Assembly: GCA_003241055.1 (NCBI GenBank) | Contig: QFOD01000045.1 | Location: forward strand, 1 to 6,651 | Source of the DNA: Roseateles depolymerans | Lineage (GTDB): Bacteria; Pseudomonadota; Gammaproteobacteria; Burkholderiales; Burkholderiaceae_C | Length of the DNA stretch: 6,651 nt | Direction: 5' to 3' | Shown here: positions 1 to 5,694 of the stretch, piece by piece | Numbering within the stretch: position 1 is the stretch's first letter | How the letters are laid out: each line of letters begins with the position of its first letter | The notes under the pieces: model-generated | What the model saw: only the letters and a program-made list of their open reading frames with translations | What the model was told of the DNA's origin: nothing | The model's database searches: none | Made by a program: the position numbers and the translations under genes

Positions 1-116
1 TTCTCGTTGTCGCCCTTGTCGTTGGGCACCAGCTTGACCTTGACGTTGAGCGTCAGGGTGCGAAGCGTGCCGGTGAAGCCGTCTTTGTCTGCGGTGAAGC
101 TGCCGATGTTGGCCAT
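1..116 (-). CDS. DUF736 family protein, 5' part (runs off the left edge)
   Basis: The first 38 codons are in the window, starting MANIGSFTADKDGF and continuing through TLTLNVKVKLVPNDKGDNE. This is the characteristic N-terminus of DUF736 proteins, small proteins of about 100 residues found almost only on ICEs and plasmids of proteobacteria. Their biochemical role is unknown. The family assignment is from recognition of the opening motif and has not been searched. The start is well fixed: an AAAGGAGA ribosome-binding site (130-123 on the minus strand) sits about 7 bases before the ATG. A hairpin at 137-166 lies just upstream of that site. The gene shares strand with the ParB and DUF932 genes at the right, so it is probably backbone. 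It is now separated from them by the AraC/NmrA/SnoaL genes. The C-terminus is outside the window. Confidence 0.88.
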   Translation of the reverse strand, partial: MANIGSFTADKDGFTGTLRTLTLNVKVKLVPNDKGDNE

Positions 117-122
117 GATGGA

Positions 123-388
123 TCTCCTTTTGGTGGAACAAGGTTCGCGCCCATCGCGTCCTTGTTGTGATCCGGCCGGCGGGGGACGGGCTGGCTGCAC
201 CGCTTGCGGCCGCAACGCAGTGGAGGGCCGGGAGGCGAAAAGAATTTGGCCCGCGAGGAATGCGCGCAGCGCAGGGGAAATTGTTTTCGCCGGACGGTTG
301 CAGCCATGAAGCCCGAGGCGCAGCCGCGCCACCGCCAGGGTTCACAACAACACAAGGACGCCTTGGGCCGAACCGCATCGAAAGGAGA
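123..388. repeat. Long imperfect inverted duplication of the DUF736 leader
   Basis: Blocks of the DUF736 leader read on the minus strand recur in the same order on the plus strand. The inner arms 234-247 and 278-291 match at 13 of 14 positions around AAATTnTTTTCGCC. Moving outward, CGGTGCAGCCA (202-192) matches CGGTTGCAGCCA (295-306). TCACAACAA (170-162) matches 342-350, and AAGGACGC (163-156) matches 354-361. TGGGC and CGAACC (153-142) match 364-374. Finally AAAGGAGA, the DUF736 ribosome-binding site (130-123), matches 381-388. Spacing differs between blocks, so the two copies have diverged by insertions and deletions. The plus-strand copy is not followed by a recognisable gene at the right distance. 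Confidence 0.7.
137..166 (-). promoter_or_regulatory. Hairpin immediately upstream of the DUF736 ribosome-binding site
   Basis: AACAAGG (137-143) pairs with CCTTGTT (160-166), and the inner CGCG (146-149) pairs with CGCG (155-158), leaving a five-base loop. On the minus-strand transcript this hairpin ends about 7 bases before the AAAGGAGA ribosome-binding site of DUF736. It could stabilise the message end or affect translation; that role is inference from position only. Confidence 0.5.
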
Positions 389-667
389 CAGGGCTGGCTC
401 GGCATCCCCGCATGAAGGCTGCACCGGCTCGCCCACTGACGCGGGCCAGGTCAACCACCCGACGACAGGCGAGAAAGCCCCTGCCGCACCTTGCGGCGCC
501 GGTCTTGAGGCGTGGCGTGGAAGCTCCATAGCGATGCCGGGCGAGATGCCCGTGAACCGTCCTTCGTGACGTGATGGGCGAGAACCACCAGCGTTGAGGA
601 CGGCACGCATTCGCACAACCTGCCGCAGCAAGCTCCAACGTGTTCGCCAGCCCCGTCCATTGCGGCG

Positions 668-692
668 GGGGAAAGCCCGCAGGGCTTTCCCC
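668..692. repeat. 11-bp perfect inverted repeat with 3-base loop
   Basis: GGGGAAAGCCC (668-678) and GGGCTTTCCCC (682-692) are exact reverse complements separated by GCA. No T-run follows on either strand, so it is not a standard intrinsic terminator. It could be a factor-dependent or RNA-processing structure, a protein-binding palindrome, or part of a small RNA. It lies about 130 bp from the 3' end of the AraC gene. Confidence 0.7.
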
Positions 693-824
693 TGGAAGCA
701 AGCGCAGCGCGCAGCGCCGCAGGCGCGAAGGCGTGAGCGGATTGAAGCCGAATGGCCGTGACGGCGAAGTCGGCACGGGGCACAGCCCGAAAGCCCGGCG
801 GCGCTGCGCGCCGACACGCCCCCG

Positions 825-1748
825 CTAGTGAGTCAGCGTGGCTTCGGGCAAATCCTGCCCACTCTGGCGCCACCGTCCTGGGGGCTGTCCATGATGTCGG
901 CGGAACGCCGTCGCAAAAGCGTACAGAGACGAGTACCCGACCCGTTCCGCCACTTCCGTCAGCGGAACGTCCTGCGTCCGCAAGAGATCACGTGCCACGG
1001 TCATCCGCCAGTCGGTGAGATACCGCATCGGCGTATCGCCCAGCACCTCCTGGAACACGCGCGCAAACGTGGCACGGGACATATGGCTCATCCTCGCCAG
1101 TTCTTCCACCGTCCACGGCTTGCCGGTGTCCCCGTGCATAGCCTGCAATGCTTTCGACAGACGTGCATCCGACGCACCTCGAACCCATGCGGGTGCATTC
1201 GGGCTTGATGTCAGCCCTGTCCGAAGCCCCAACACGACGAGAACATCCAGCAGTCGATCCAACACCGTCTGACGACCCGGCTCCGACTGGGACAGCTCTC
1301 TCGACAGCAGAGCGACCACCGCTTGGATGGGGTTGTCCATACGCGAGGGAATCAGGAACACCGGCGGAAGCGCATTGACCAGCCCTACACCGATGTCCCC
1401 GGCAAAGCGATAAGCCCCGCAAAGGAATGCCGACGCTCGCGGATCGCGTTCGGCCTCGTCAGAGGCGTGCGCAACCTGGAAATCCTCCGGCAAGACGCAA
1501 TGCGCCCCTGGTTCGTGGGCGATGAAGTGGTCAGGCCCACCGCGAACCAGTGCCAGGTCTCCCGGCCTGAGTTCGACAGGCTCACCCCCGCCATCGAGCC
1601 ACAGCCACGCATGACCCTGAATCACCGCGTGAACGGCCAACTGGATCGTGCCCGGTAGCCGAAGCCCCCAAGGTGCGACGGCGATGGATCGCGCGAACAC
1701 GCCGCCAGCAGCGCGGGCGCGCACCAGATGCTCTTGCAATATGTCCAT
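825..1748 (-). CDS. AraC-family transcriptional regulator (Cupin_6-type N-terminal domain)
   Basis: The protein has 307 residues, the usual length for the family. Residues about 5-175 resemble the Cupin_6/AraC-binding sensor domain, with the opening GVFARSIAVAPWGLRLPG and the RPGDLALVRGGPDH segment at 61-74. The C-terminal domain has two helix-turn-helix units. The first is at about 212-234 (WTVEELARMSHMSRATF). The second is at about 261-294 and ends in the typical AraC signature GYSSLYAFATAFRRHHG followed by PPGRWR. It is divergent from an NmrA-type gene and a SnoaL-like gene, and is probably their regulator. The inducer is unknown. This is the only ATG in frame before an upstream stop five codons away, and no Shine-Dalgarno sequence precedes it, so translation initiation may be weak or leaderless. 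Confidence 0.92.
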   Translation of the reverse strand: MDILQEHLVRARAAGGVFARSIAVAPWGLRLPGTIQLAVHAVIQGHAWLWLDGGGEPVELRPGDLALVRGGPDHFIAHEPGAHCVLPEDFQVAHASDEAERDPRASAFLCGAYRFAGDIGVGLVNALPPVFLIPSRMDNPIQAVVALLSRELSQSEPGRQTVLDRLLDVLVVLGLRTGLTSSPNAPAWVRGASDARLSKALQAMHGDTGKPWTVEELARMSHMSRATFARVFQEVLGDTPMRYLTDWRMTVARDLLRTQDVPLTEVAERVGYSSLYAFATAFRRHHGQPPGRWRQSGQDLPEATLTH

Positions 1749-1751
1749 GTT

Positions 1752-1764
1752 GTGAGCGTATCAC
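1752..1764. promoter_or_regulatory. Short dyad GTGA-N5-TCAC abutting the AraC start codon
   Basis: GTGA (1752-1755) and TCAC (1761-1764) form a symmetric site three bases upstream of the AraC-gene ATG, exactly where a ribosome-binding site would be expected. The position suggests autoregulation by a bound protein or an RNA structure. The half-sites are only 4 bp and could be chance. The spacing is 5, not the 6 of a CRP site. Confidence 0.25.
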
Positions 1765-1768
1765 GCAA

Positions 1769-1792
1769 ATTATTGAGTGCATAGATTATTGA
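1769..1792. promoter_or_regulatory. Candidate AraC-type operator: direct repeat ATTATTGA with 16-bp period
   Basis: ATTATTGA occurs at 1769-1776 and again at 1785-1792, in the AT-rich part of the divergent intergenic region. Regulators of the AraC family with two helix-turn-helix units typically bind asymmetric sites arranged as direct repeats, often with the proximal one touching the -35 box of the target promoter. Here the proximal copy overlaps the proposed -35 element at 1789-1794. Assignment to the adjacent AraC protein is inference. Confidence 0.45.
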
Positions 1793-1817
1793 TGCTCTCA
1801 TTCGATGCGCCTAAATT
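1789..1817 (+). promoter_or_regulatory. Candidate sigma-70 promoter of the NmrA/SnoaL pair
   Basis: A -35 element TTGATG (1789-1794) and a -10 element TAAATT (1812-1817) are separated by the optimal 17 bases. Each matches consensus at 4 of 6 positions. Transcription would start around 1824, giving a leader of about 25 bases before the ATG at 1851. The weak boxes suit a promoter that needs an activator. Confidence 0.5.
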
Positions 1818-1850
1818 CACTTCATCGACCCACCTACCGGAAACCCCGAC

Positions 1851-2693
1851 ATGAATAACCTTAGCGACCACCTCACCCTGGTGCTCGGCGCCACCGGCAA
1901 GACCGGCTCCCGCGTCGCCCAGAAGCTCAGCGCCCAGGGCATTCCCGTCCGCACCGCAGCGCGTAGCGGCGCGGACGTCCGATTCGACTGGAGCGACCCA
2001 TCAACCTTCGCCGGTGCTCTGAACAAGGTCTCGGGCATCTATCTCGTGTCGCCCGTGATGCGCGTGGACTTCGCCGACATCGTGGCCCGATTTCTCGACG
2101 AGGCGGAGCGCGCTGGTGTGGGCCATGTCACCTATCTCAGCGCCTACGGCATGGAGCACGCGCCTGCCGAAGTCGCGCTGCGCGCTGTGGAGCTGGATCT
2201 GGCTTCGCGTGCCTCGCTGTCCCATTCCATCGTGCGTCCCGCCTGGTTCATGCAGAACTTCAGCGAAACCTTCGTCAAACCCGTGAACGATGAAATCGTG
2301 GTGCCCTGCGGCACGGGGGCCGAAGCCTTTGTCAGTGCAGAGGACATCGCATCCGTCGCGGCAGCAACGCTGAGCGACCCCGCACGGCACGCTGGCCGCG
2401 CTTATGCACCCACCGGCCCCGAGGCGCTGACTTTCGAGGAAGCCGCAGCGCATATCTCGAACGTCACCGGCCGCAAGATTGCGTACCGGGACGTGGATCG
2501 CAGCGCCTGGGTCAACGCAATGATCCAGGCCGGCGTGCCTGCCGAATATGGCGAGGTGCTTCGCATCCTGACCGAGACGATCGCCAGCGGCCGAGGCTCC
2601 CGGCCGAATAACGATGTGCTGGCCGCCACTGGCAAGGCACCCACCCACTTTACGGACTTCGCCGCAGCGACTGCCGTCGCATGGCGCCAATGA
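1851..2693 (+). CDS. NmrA/SDR-type NAD(P)-binding protein
   Basis: The protein has 280 residues. An N-terminal Rossmann fold shows the glycine-rich motif GATGKTG at residues 13-19 after a hydrophobic strand, which binds NAD(P). Arg38, after the second strand, could favour NADP. The segment YLSAYGMEH (95-103) and the conserved IVRPAWFMQNFSE stretch (about 140) are typical of NmrA-like atypical short-chain dehydrogenases, a group that includes QOR2-type quinone reductases and redox-sensing regulators. The C-terminal half (LTFEEAAAHISNVTGRKI, then a helical substrate-binding part) is also standard. It may be an NAD(P)H-dependent reductase or a redox sensor; the sequence does not decide which. 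It is first in a two-gene unit and divergent from the AraC regulator. The ribosome-binding site is weak (GGAAA). Confidence 0.9.
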   Translation: MNNLSDHLTLVLGATGKTGSRVAQKLSAQGIPVRTAARSGADVRFDWSDPSTFAGALNKVSGIYLVSPVMRVDFADIVARFLDEAERAGVGHVTYLSAYGMEHAPAEVALRAVELDLASRASLSHSIVRPAWFMQNFSETFVKPVNDEIVVPCGTGAEAFVSAEDIASVAAATLSDPARHAGRAYAPTGPEALTFEEAAAHISNVTGRKIAYRDVDRSAWVNAMIQAGVPAEYGEVLRILTETIASGRGSRPNNDVLAATGKAPTHFTDFAAATAVAWRQ

Positions 2694-2728
2694 AGCCTGC
2701 CCCACGAATTGAGCTAGGGAGCACAGAA

Positions 2729-3154
2729 ATGCCAAATCAGAAATATTCAGTCTTCCAACCCGCCAAGCCTTACTTCGATCTGGTGCGGAGCGCCTTGGGC
2801 GACCTTGTCGATGGTGAGCACTTCTTCGACATCGTCACCGATGACACCATCTACGAAGTGCTCTACGACCTCGGCTGGCCGCGCATCATCCAAGGGCGGA
2901 CTGACCTGATGGCAGCATTCCGGGGCTACGTGGAAAACATCGCGCTGCAATCGGCCGACAACTTGATCGCCCACAAGACCGGCGACGGCTGCGTCATCGA
3001 ATACGAGGTGCATGGAACCATCCTCGCAACGGGCACGAAATACAACAACAGGTTCTGCTCGATCATCAAGATCGAGAACCGGAAGATCGCGCACTGGAGG
3101 GACTACATGGACTCCCATGCGGCCTGGAAGGCACTGACGCCAGGCGCGACCTAG
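2729..3154 (+). CDS. SnoaL-like (NTF2-fold) protein
   Basis: The protein has 141 residues. The pattern fits the SnoaL-like/NTF2 alpha+beta barrel: an N-terminal helix with a tyrosine and acidic residues, then DDTIYEVL (38-45), the GRTDLMAAFRGY helix (56-67), the strand EYEVHGTILATGTKY (91-105), and near the end the typical NRKIAHWRDYMDSH (117-130). Family members include polyketide cyclases, ketosteroid-isomerase-like enzymes and many uncharacterised proteins, so the substrate cannot be named. The start at 2729 is preferred because GGGAG lies 7 bases upstream. An in-frame ATG at 2690 overlaps the NmrA stop (ATGA) and would add 13 residues without a clear ribosome-binding site. The gap to the NmrA gene is 35 bases, so the two genes are almost certainly co-transcribed. 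Confidence 0.85.
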   Translation: MPNQKYSVFQPAKPYFDLVRSALGDLVDGEHFFDIVTDDTIYEVLYDLGWPRIIQGRTDLMAAFRGYVENIALQSADNLIAHKTGDGCVIEYEVHGTILATGTKYNNRFCSIIKIENRKIAHWRDYMDSHAAWKALTPGAT

Positions 3155-3186
3155 GCCGAGCGCAGATCGTTTGTTTACCAAACCAA

Positions 3187-3210
3187 AGGCATCGCGGCTG
3201 CGCGATGCCT
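3187..3210. repeat. 10-bp perfect hairpin after the SnoaL-like gene
   Basis: AGGCATCGCG (3187-3196) and CGCGATGCCT (3201-3210) are exact reverse complements around GCTG. It lies 33 bases past the SnoaL-like stop codon and could end or stabilise that message. No T-run follows on the plus strand. On the minus strand it is followed by TTTGGTTTGG, a weak U-rich tract, so it might also stop transcripts coming from the right. Confidence 0.55.
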
Positions 3211-3213
3211 ACG

Positions 3214-3246
3214 ACGCCGCCTTAGCGAGAGCGAAGGCAGCGGCGT
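3214..3246. repeat. Inverted repeat with GNRA-type loop
   Basis: ACGCCGC (3214-3220) pairs exactly with GCGGCGT (3240-3246). Inside, CTTAGC (3221-3226) pairs with GCGAAG (3231-3236), with one A/G mismatch, around the tetraloop GAGA (3227-3230). A three-base bulge (3237-3239) separates the two helices. GAGA belongs to the stable GNRA loop class, so the plus-strand RNA would fold readily. Function is unknown. Confidence 0.4.
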
Positions 3247-3272
3247 TCTGATTCGGCTGTTGGCCTTGAACA

Positions 3273-3304
3273 CCGGGCGCGGCCACTGCCGCGCCCGGAT
3301 TTTT
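3273..3304 (+). terminator. Intrinsic terminator, plus strand
   Basis: CCGGGCGCGGC (3273-3283) and GCCGCGCCCGG (3288-3298) form an 11-bp perfect GC-rich stem with a CACT loop, followed by ATTTTT (3299-3304). This is a standard Rho-independent terminator. It would stop transcripts leaving the NmrA/SnoaL pair before they run antisense into the 69-codon gene and the ParB gene. It has no T-run in the minus direction. Confidence 0.85.
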
Positions 3305-3310
3305 GAAGTT

Positions 3311-3345
3311 CACCGCGCCCAGGGCGGAACGGCCTGGGCGCGGTG
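3311..3345. repeat. 13-bp perfect inverted repeat downstream of the 69-codon gene
   Basis: CACCGCGCCCAGG (3311-3323) and CCTGGGCGCGGTG (3333-3345) are exact reverse complements around a nine-base loop. It lies 10 bases past the stop of the minus-strand 69-codon gene, so it is placed to end or protect the DUF932/ParB operon message. No T-run follows directly on the minus strand, so any termination would not be of the simple intrinsic kind. Confidence 0.6.
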
Positions 3346-3355
3346 TTGACGACGG

Positions 3356-3565
3356 TTATTCCTTCGTCTCGATGATCCACCACACGGCGCGCGCCAAGGC
3401 GCGGCCCGTGATGGGATGAATGTCGGTGAGGTCTGCGCGGGCCGTCCAGCCCGAGGGCGGACGGTAGCCGCGCACGTCGCCATCGCCGTGCCAGCGGCGG
3501 GCGCGCACCGTGCCGGGGGCGTCGATCGCCGCCATGCGCGGGCGGCTGGTGATGGTGCGGGTCAT
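3356..3565 (-). CDS. Small protein of unknown function downstream of the ParB gene
   Basis: The protein has 69 residues, starting MTRTITSRPRM and ending ALARAVWWIIETKE. I do not recognise a named domain. It is basic in the first half (RARRWHGDGDVRGYRP) and has a hydrophobic, tryptophan-containing C-terminal helix, too short and too flanked by charge to be a clear membrane segment. The start at 3565 is chosen because AAGGAG (3579-3574) lies about 8 bases upstream. A longer start at 3631 would overlap the ParB stop codon and has no such site. It follows the ParB gene by 62 bases on the same strand and probably belongs to that operon. A hairpin at 3586-3613 fills the gap. It is probably a real backbone gene, given its ribosome-binding site and position. 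Confidence 0.7.
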   Translation of the reverse strand: MTRTITSRPRMAAIDAPGTVRARRWHGDGDVRGYRPPSGWTARADLTDIHPITGRALARAVWWIIETKE

Positions 3566-3585
3566 GGGGGCTTCTCCTTGCGGCG

Positions 3586-3613
3586 AAGCGCCCCGGTCGA
3601 GGCCGGAGCGCTT
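3586..3613 (-). promoter_or_regulatory. Intercistronic hairpin upstream of the 69-codon gene
   Basis: AAGCGCCCCGG (3586-3596) and CCGGAGCGCTT (3603-3613) are complementary at 10 of 11 positions. The mismatch becomes a G-U pair in the minus-strand RNA, so the stem is fully paired with a six-base loop. It lies between the ParB stop (3628) and the ribosome-binding site of the next gene. It could act as an mRNA stability or processing element. Confidence 0.5.
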
Positions 3614-3627
3614 GCCTTCGGCGCGGG

Positions 3628-5694
3628 TCAAGCAGCCAGCGCCTCGGCGGGTTCATCCGCCATTTCTTCTGCATCGTCCGGGGCGTCCTGCTCCGGGCTT
3701 TCCTTCTGCGCGGCATCCTGCGGGCCTGCGGCCTTGAAGATGGCGGGCATCCAGCCCGTGCCATCGGCCAACCGCTCGGCCTCGCCGGCAATGTCGGCCT
3801 TCTTGAGCTTCGCCAGCCGGGTGACGGATTCCGGTGCAAACGCGCCCACGGCATCCAGAATCACAGCCTTGGAAACGTGCTTGAAATAGCCTTCTGCGGT
3901 CGGTTTCCACCATGCGGCCATGTCGAGGCCTACGGCCCGCGCCAGTTCCGCGCCGGGCTGGTGCGGCGTAGCGCGGGGTGTCACCACGTCCACCGTGGAT
4001 GCCACGCACACGGCCAGCAGCCACACCAGTTCGTCTTGCGGCTTCGCCAGCAGCGCGGCGAACAGTTCGGCGCTGTCCTCCGGCAAGGCTTCGCCCGCCA
4101 CCTGTTGCAGTTCGCGCAGCGCCACGGCGGCGGACGACTCCGGCCAGTCCGGGGCCATGCCTTCCAGCCGATCTTGCACTTTCAGGCTCACGCCCAGCAG
4201 TAAGGAATCACGGTTGAGGCTGTAGCGGCTTTCCTGCAAGACGGTCTGCACCATGCCATGCACCACGGCGGCCAGCGCGGCTTGCGGATGCCGTGCGACT
4301 TCGATTTGCAGCGCGGCGGTGCGGTGGGCGCTCAACCGCTGCGCCAGCCGGTCGGACATGGCGGCGCTCTTGGGTTGCTCGTCGTCCTCGCCTTCGTCGT
4401 CGTTCTCGGCATCCTCGCCGGTGAACCCTTGGCGCAGCCGTTCCAGTGTGCGCAGCGCCTTGGCCTCGGCCTCGCGCATCAGACCGCGATGAATGACCGC
4501 CTCGCCGTTGCGGTCGATGCTGACGATGGCACCGGCTGCGGCCTTCACGTTCGCGCCATAGTCCTGCAAGCCATCTTCCAGCGCCTGCAACTGCTCGCCC
4601 AGGGTTTCGCCTTCCTCCTGCAAGGCATCGGCCTTTTCCTCGTCGTCGGCGTCCATCGCGGCGTCCACGGCTTCACCGATGGCCCGCATTTTCTCTTGGA
4701 GCTTTTCGATGCGCTGCGCTTCGCGCTTGTTTGGCTCGCGCCGTTCCCTCGGCGCACGCTGGAAGACGTGCAGGTCGGCATGGGTCACGCCCGGCGTGGC
4801 ATCCACCCACGCCCAACCCTCGGCGCGGACAGTGGCGGCAATGCCTGCCAGCTTGTCTTGCGCCAGCCGTTCCAGCAGCGCGGCGTCGTTGAGGTACACG
4901 CCCGCATCGCCCTCCGCGAACAGGTCGCGGCGGATGCCGCCGCCTTCGGCTTCGTAGCTGTCCAGTCCGACGAAGCGCACCAGCGGATGCCGGTAGGCGT
5001 CGATTTCCCGCTCGGTCAGGCGCTCGCGCAAGTGCGAGGGATGGCGCTGCCACTGCGGCGCATCGTAGAACGCGGCTTCCTGCGCGGCGTGGTCGTCGGT
5101 GATGGCAAGGGCCATCAACTGGTCAAGGCTCACAGCATCGGCGCGATAGTCCGCCATCAGGCGCGGGGAGACGTTCGCCAACTTCAAACGGCGCTGCACC
5201 ACCAGCGGCGTGACGGAGAAATCCGCCGCAATGTCTTCGATGGGGCGACCTTCGGCCACCAGCGCCGCAAAGGCTTCAAACTGGTCTGCGGGATGCATGG
5301 CTTCGCGCTGCACGTTCTCGGTGAGACTGGCTGTGCGTGCGGTGCCATCGGCCACTTGCAAGCAAGGCACGTCCCAATCCTTGGCGATGCGGTGTTTCTT
5401 CGCCAACAGCTTCAACGCGGCAAGGCGACGGCCACCGGCCACCACTTCGTAATGCTCGCCATCGGCGGCGGGAATCACGATCAGGTTTTGCAACAGGCCC
5501 ACGCGCTGGATAGATGCTGCCAGCTCCGGTACAGACATGCGCGGAACGGTCTTGCGCACGTTGCGGCCCGTGGGGCGCAGCACCAGCCGCGACAGTGGAA
5601 CCAAAATCAGGTTCTTGGTCGGGTCGGCAGCTTCCAGCGGGATAACTGCGGCGGTATTGACGGCGCGGGCTTCGGTTTGGGTGATGGCGTTCAT
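3628..5694 (-). CDS. Large ParB-family protein of an ICE or plasmid-like island
   Basis: The protein has 688 residues. The ParB N-terminal nuclease-like/CTP-binding domain spans about 28-135: VPLSRLVLRPTGRNVRK, SIQRVGLLQNLIVIP, then the VVAGGRRLAAL box (84-94) and the TENVQRE motif (125-131, the ENxQR box). A helix-turn-helix follows at about 151-172 (IEDIAADFSVTPLVVQRRL). The rest is unusual for a partition ParB. It has a likely coiled coil at about 318-385, a strongly acidic stretch at about 425-440 (EDAENDDEGEDDEQ), a long C-terminal region without a known domain and an acidic tail. Chromosomal ParB proteins are about 300 residues, so it is more than twice as long. No parA lies in the window, so a partition role is not shown; a DNA-binding maintenance or regulatory role is equally possible. 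The start is chosen for TGGAGA (5706-5701) 7 bases upstream; an extension to 5799 would overlap the DUF932 gene. Confidence 0.93.
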   Translation of the reverse strand: MNAITQTEARAVNTAAVIPLEAADPTKNLILVPLSRLVLRPTGRNVRKTVPRMSVPELAASIQRVGLLQNLIVIPAADGEHYEVVAGGRRLAALKLLAKKHRIAKDWDVPCLQVADGTARTASLTENVQREAMHPADQFEAFAALVAEGRPIEDIAADFSVTPLVVQRRLKLANVSPRLMADYRADAVSLDQLMALAITDDHAAQEAAFYDAPQWQRHPSHLRERLTEREIDAYRHPLVRFVGLDSYEAEGGGIRRDLFAEGDAGVYLNDAALLERLAQDKLAGIAATVRAEGWAWVDATPGVTHADLHVFQRAPRERREPNKREAQRIEKLQEKMRAIGEAVDAAMDADDEEKADALQEEGETLGEQLQALEDGLQDYGANVKAAAGAIVSIDRNGEAVIHRGLMREAEAKALRTLERLRQGFTGEDAENDDEGEDDEQPKSAAMSDRLAQRLSAHRTAALQIEVARHPQAALAAVVHGMVQTVLQESRYSLNRDSLLLGVSLKVQDRLEGMAPDWPESSAAVALRELQQVAGEALPEDSAELFAALLAKPQDELVWLLAVCVASTVDVVTPRATPHQPGAELARAVGLDMAAWWKPTAEGYFKHVSKAVILDAVGAFAPESVTRLAKLKKADIAGEAERLADGTGWMPAIFKAAGPQDAAQKESPEQDAPDDAEEMADEPAEALAA

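Larger units (their letters stand above)
117..824. other. 708-bp non-coding stretch between DUF736 and the AraC gene
   Basis: I see no credible gene here. Long open frames exist on both strands, but their translations are Cys-, Arg-, Ser- and Pro-rich low-complexity strings typical of GC-rich shadow frames. The longest runs straight through the DUF736 leader and start codon. What the stretch does hold is secondary structure: a long imperfect inverted duplication of the DUF736 leader (123-388), a hairpin next to the DUF736 ribosome-binding site (137-166), an 11-bp perfect hairpin (668-692) and a 6-bp GC palindrome around 798-812 (CGGCGC-TGC-GCGCCG). It is most likely the long 5' region of the DUF736 transcript. 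It could also encode a small RNA, or once have contained a gene served by the second leader copy. Confidence 0.6.

Noticed and set aside
412..531. Short plus-strand frame after the second AAAGGAGA copy
   Set aside because: The ATG at 412 is more than 20 bases from AAAGGAGA (381-388), too far for initiation, and the 39-residue product is Arg/Pro/Ala-rich with no recognisable features.
53..817. 254-codon minus-strand open frame upstream of DUF736
   Set aside because: The translation is rich in Cys, Arg, Ser and Pro without domain character, and it overlaps the DUF736 start and ribosome-binding site in another frame.
1752..1764. CRP-like site in the divergent intergenic region
   Set aside because: TGTGA-TCAC resembles the CRP consensus, but the spacer is 5 and not 6 and the distal half lacks the final A.
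825..3345. Transposon or IS boundaries around the cargo
   Set aside because: I compared the sequence near both ends for terminal inverted repeats, target-site duplications or a transposase fragment and saw none; the joints cannot be set from this sequence alone.
3222..3854. 210-codon minus-strand open frame across the ParB 3' end
   Set aside because: It is Arg/Pro-rich, runs through both hairpins and the terminator, and is out of frame with the supported ParB and 69-codon genes.
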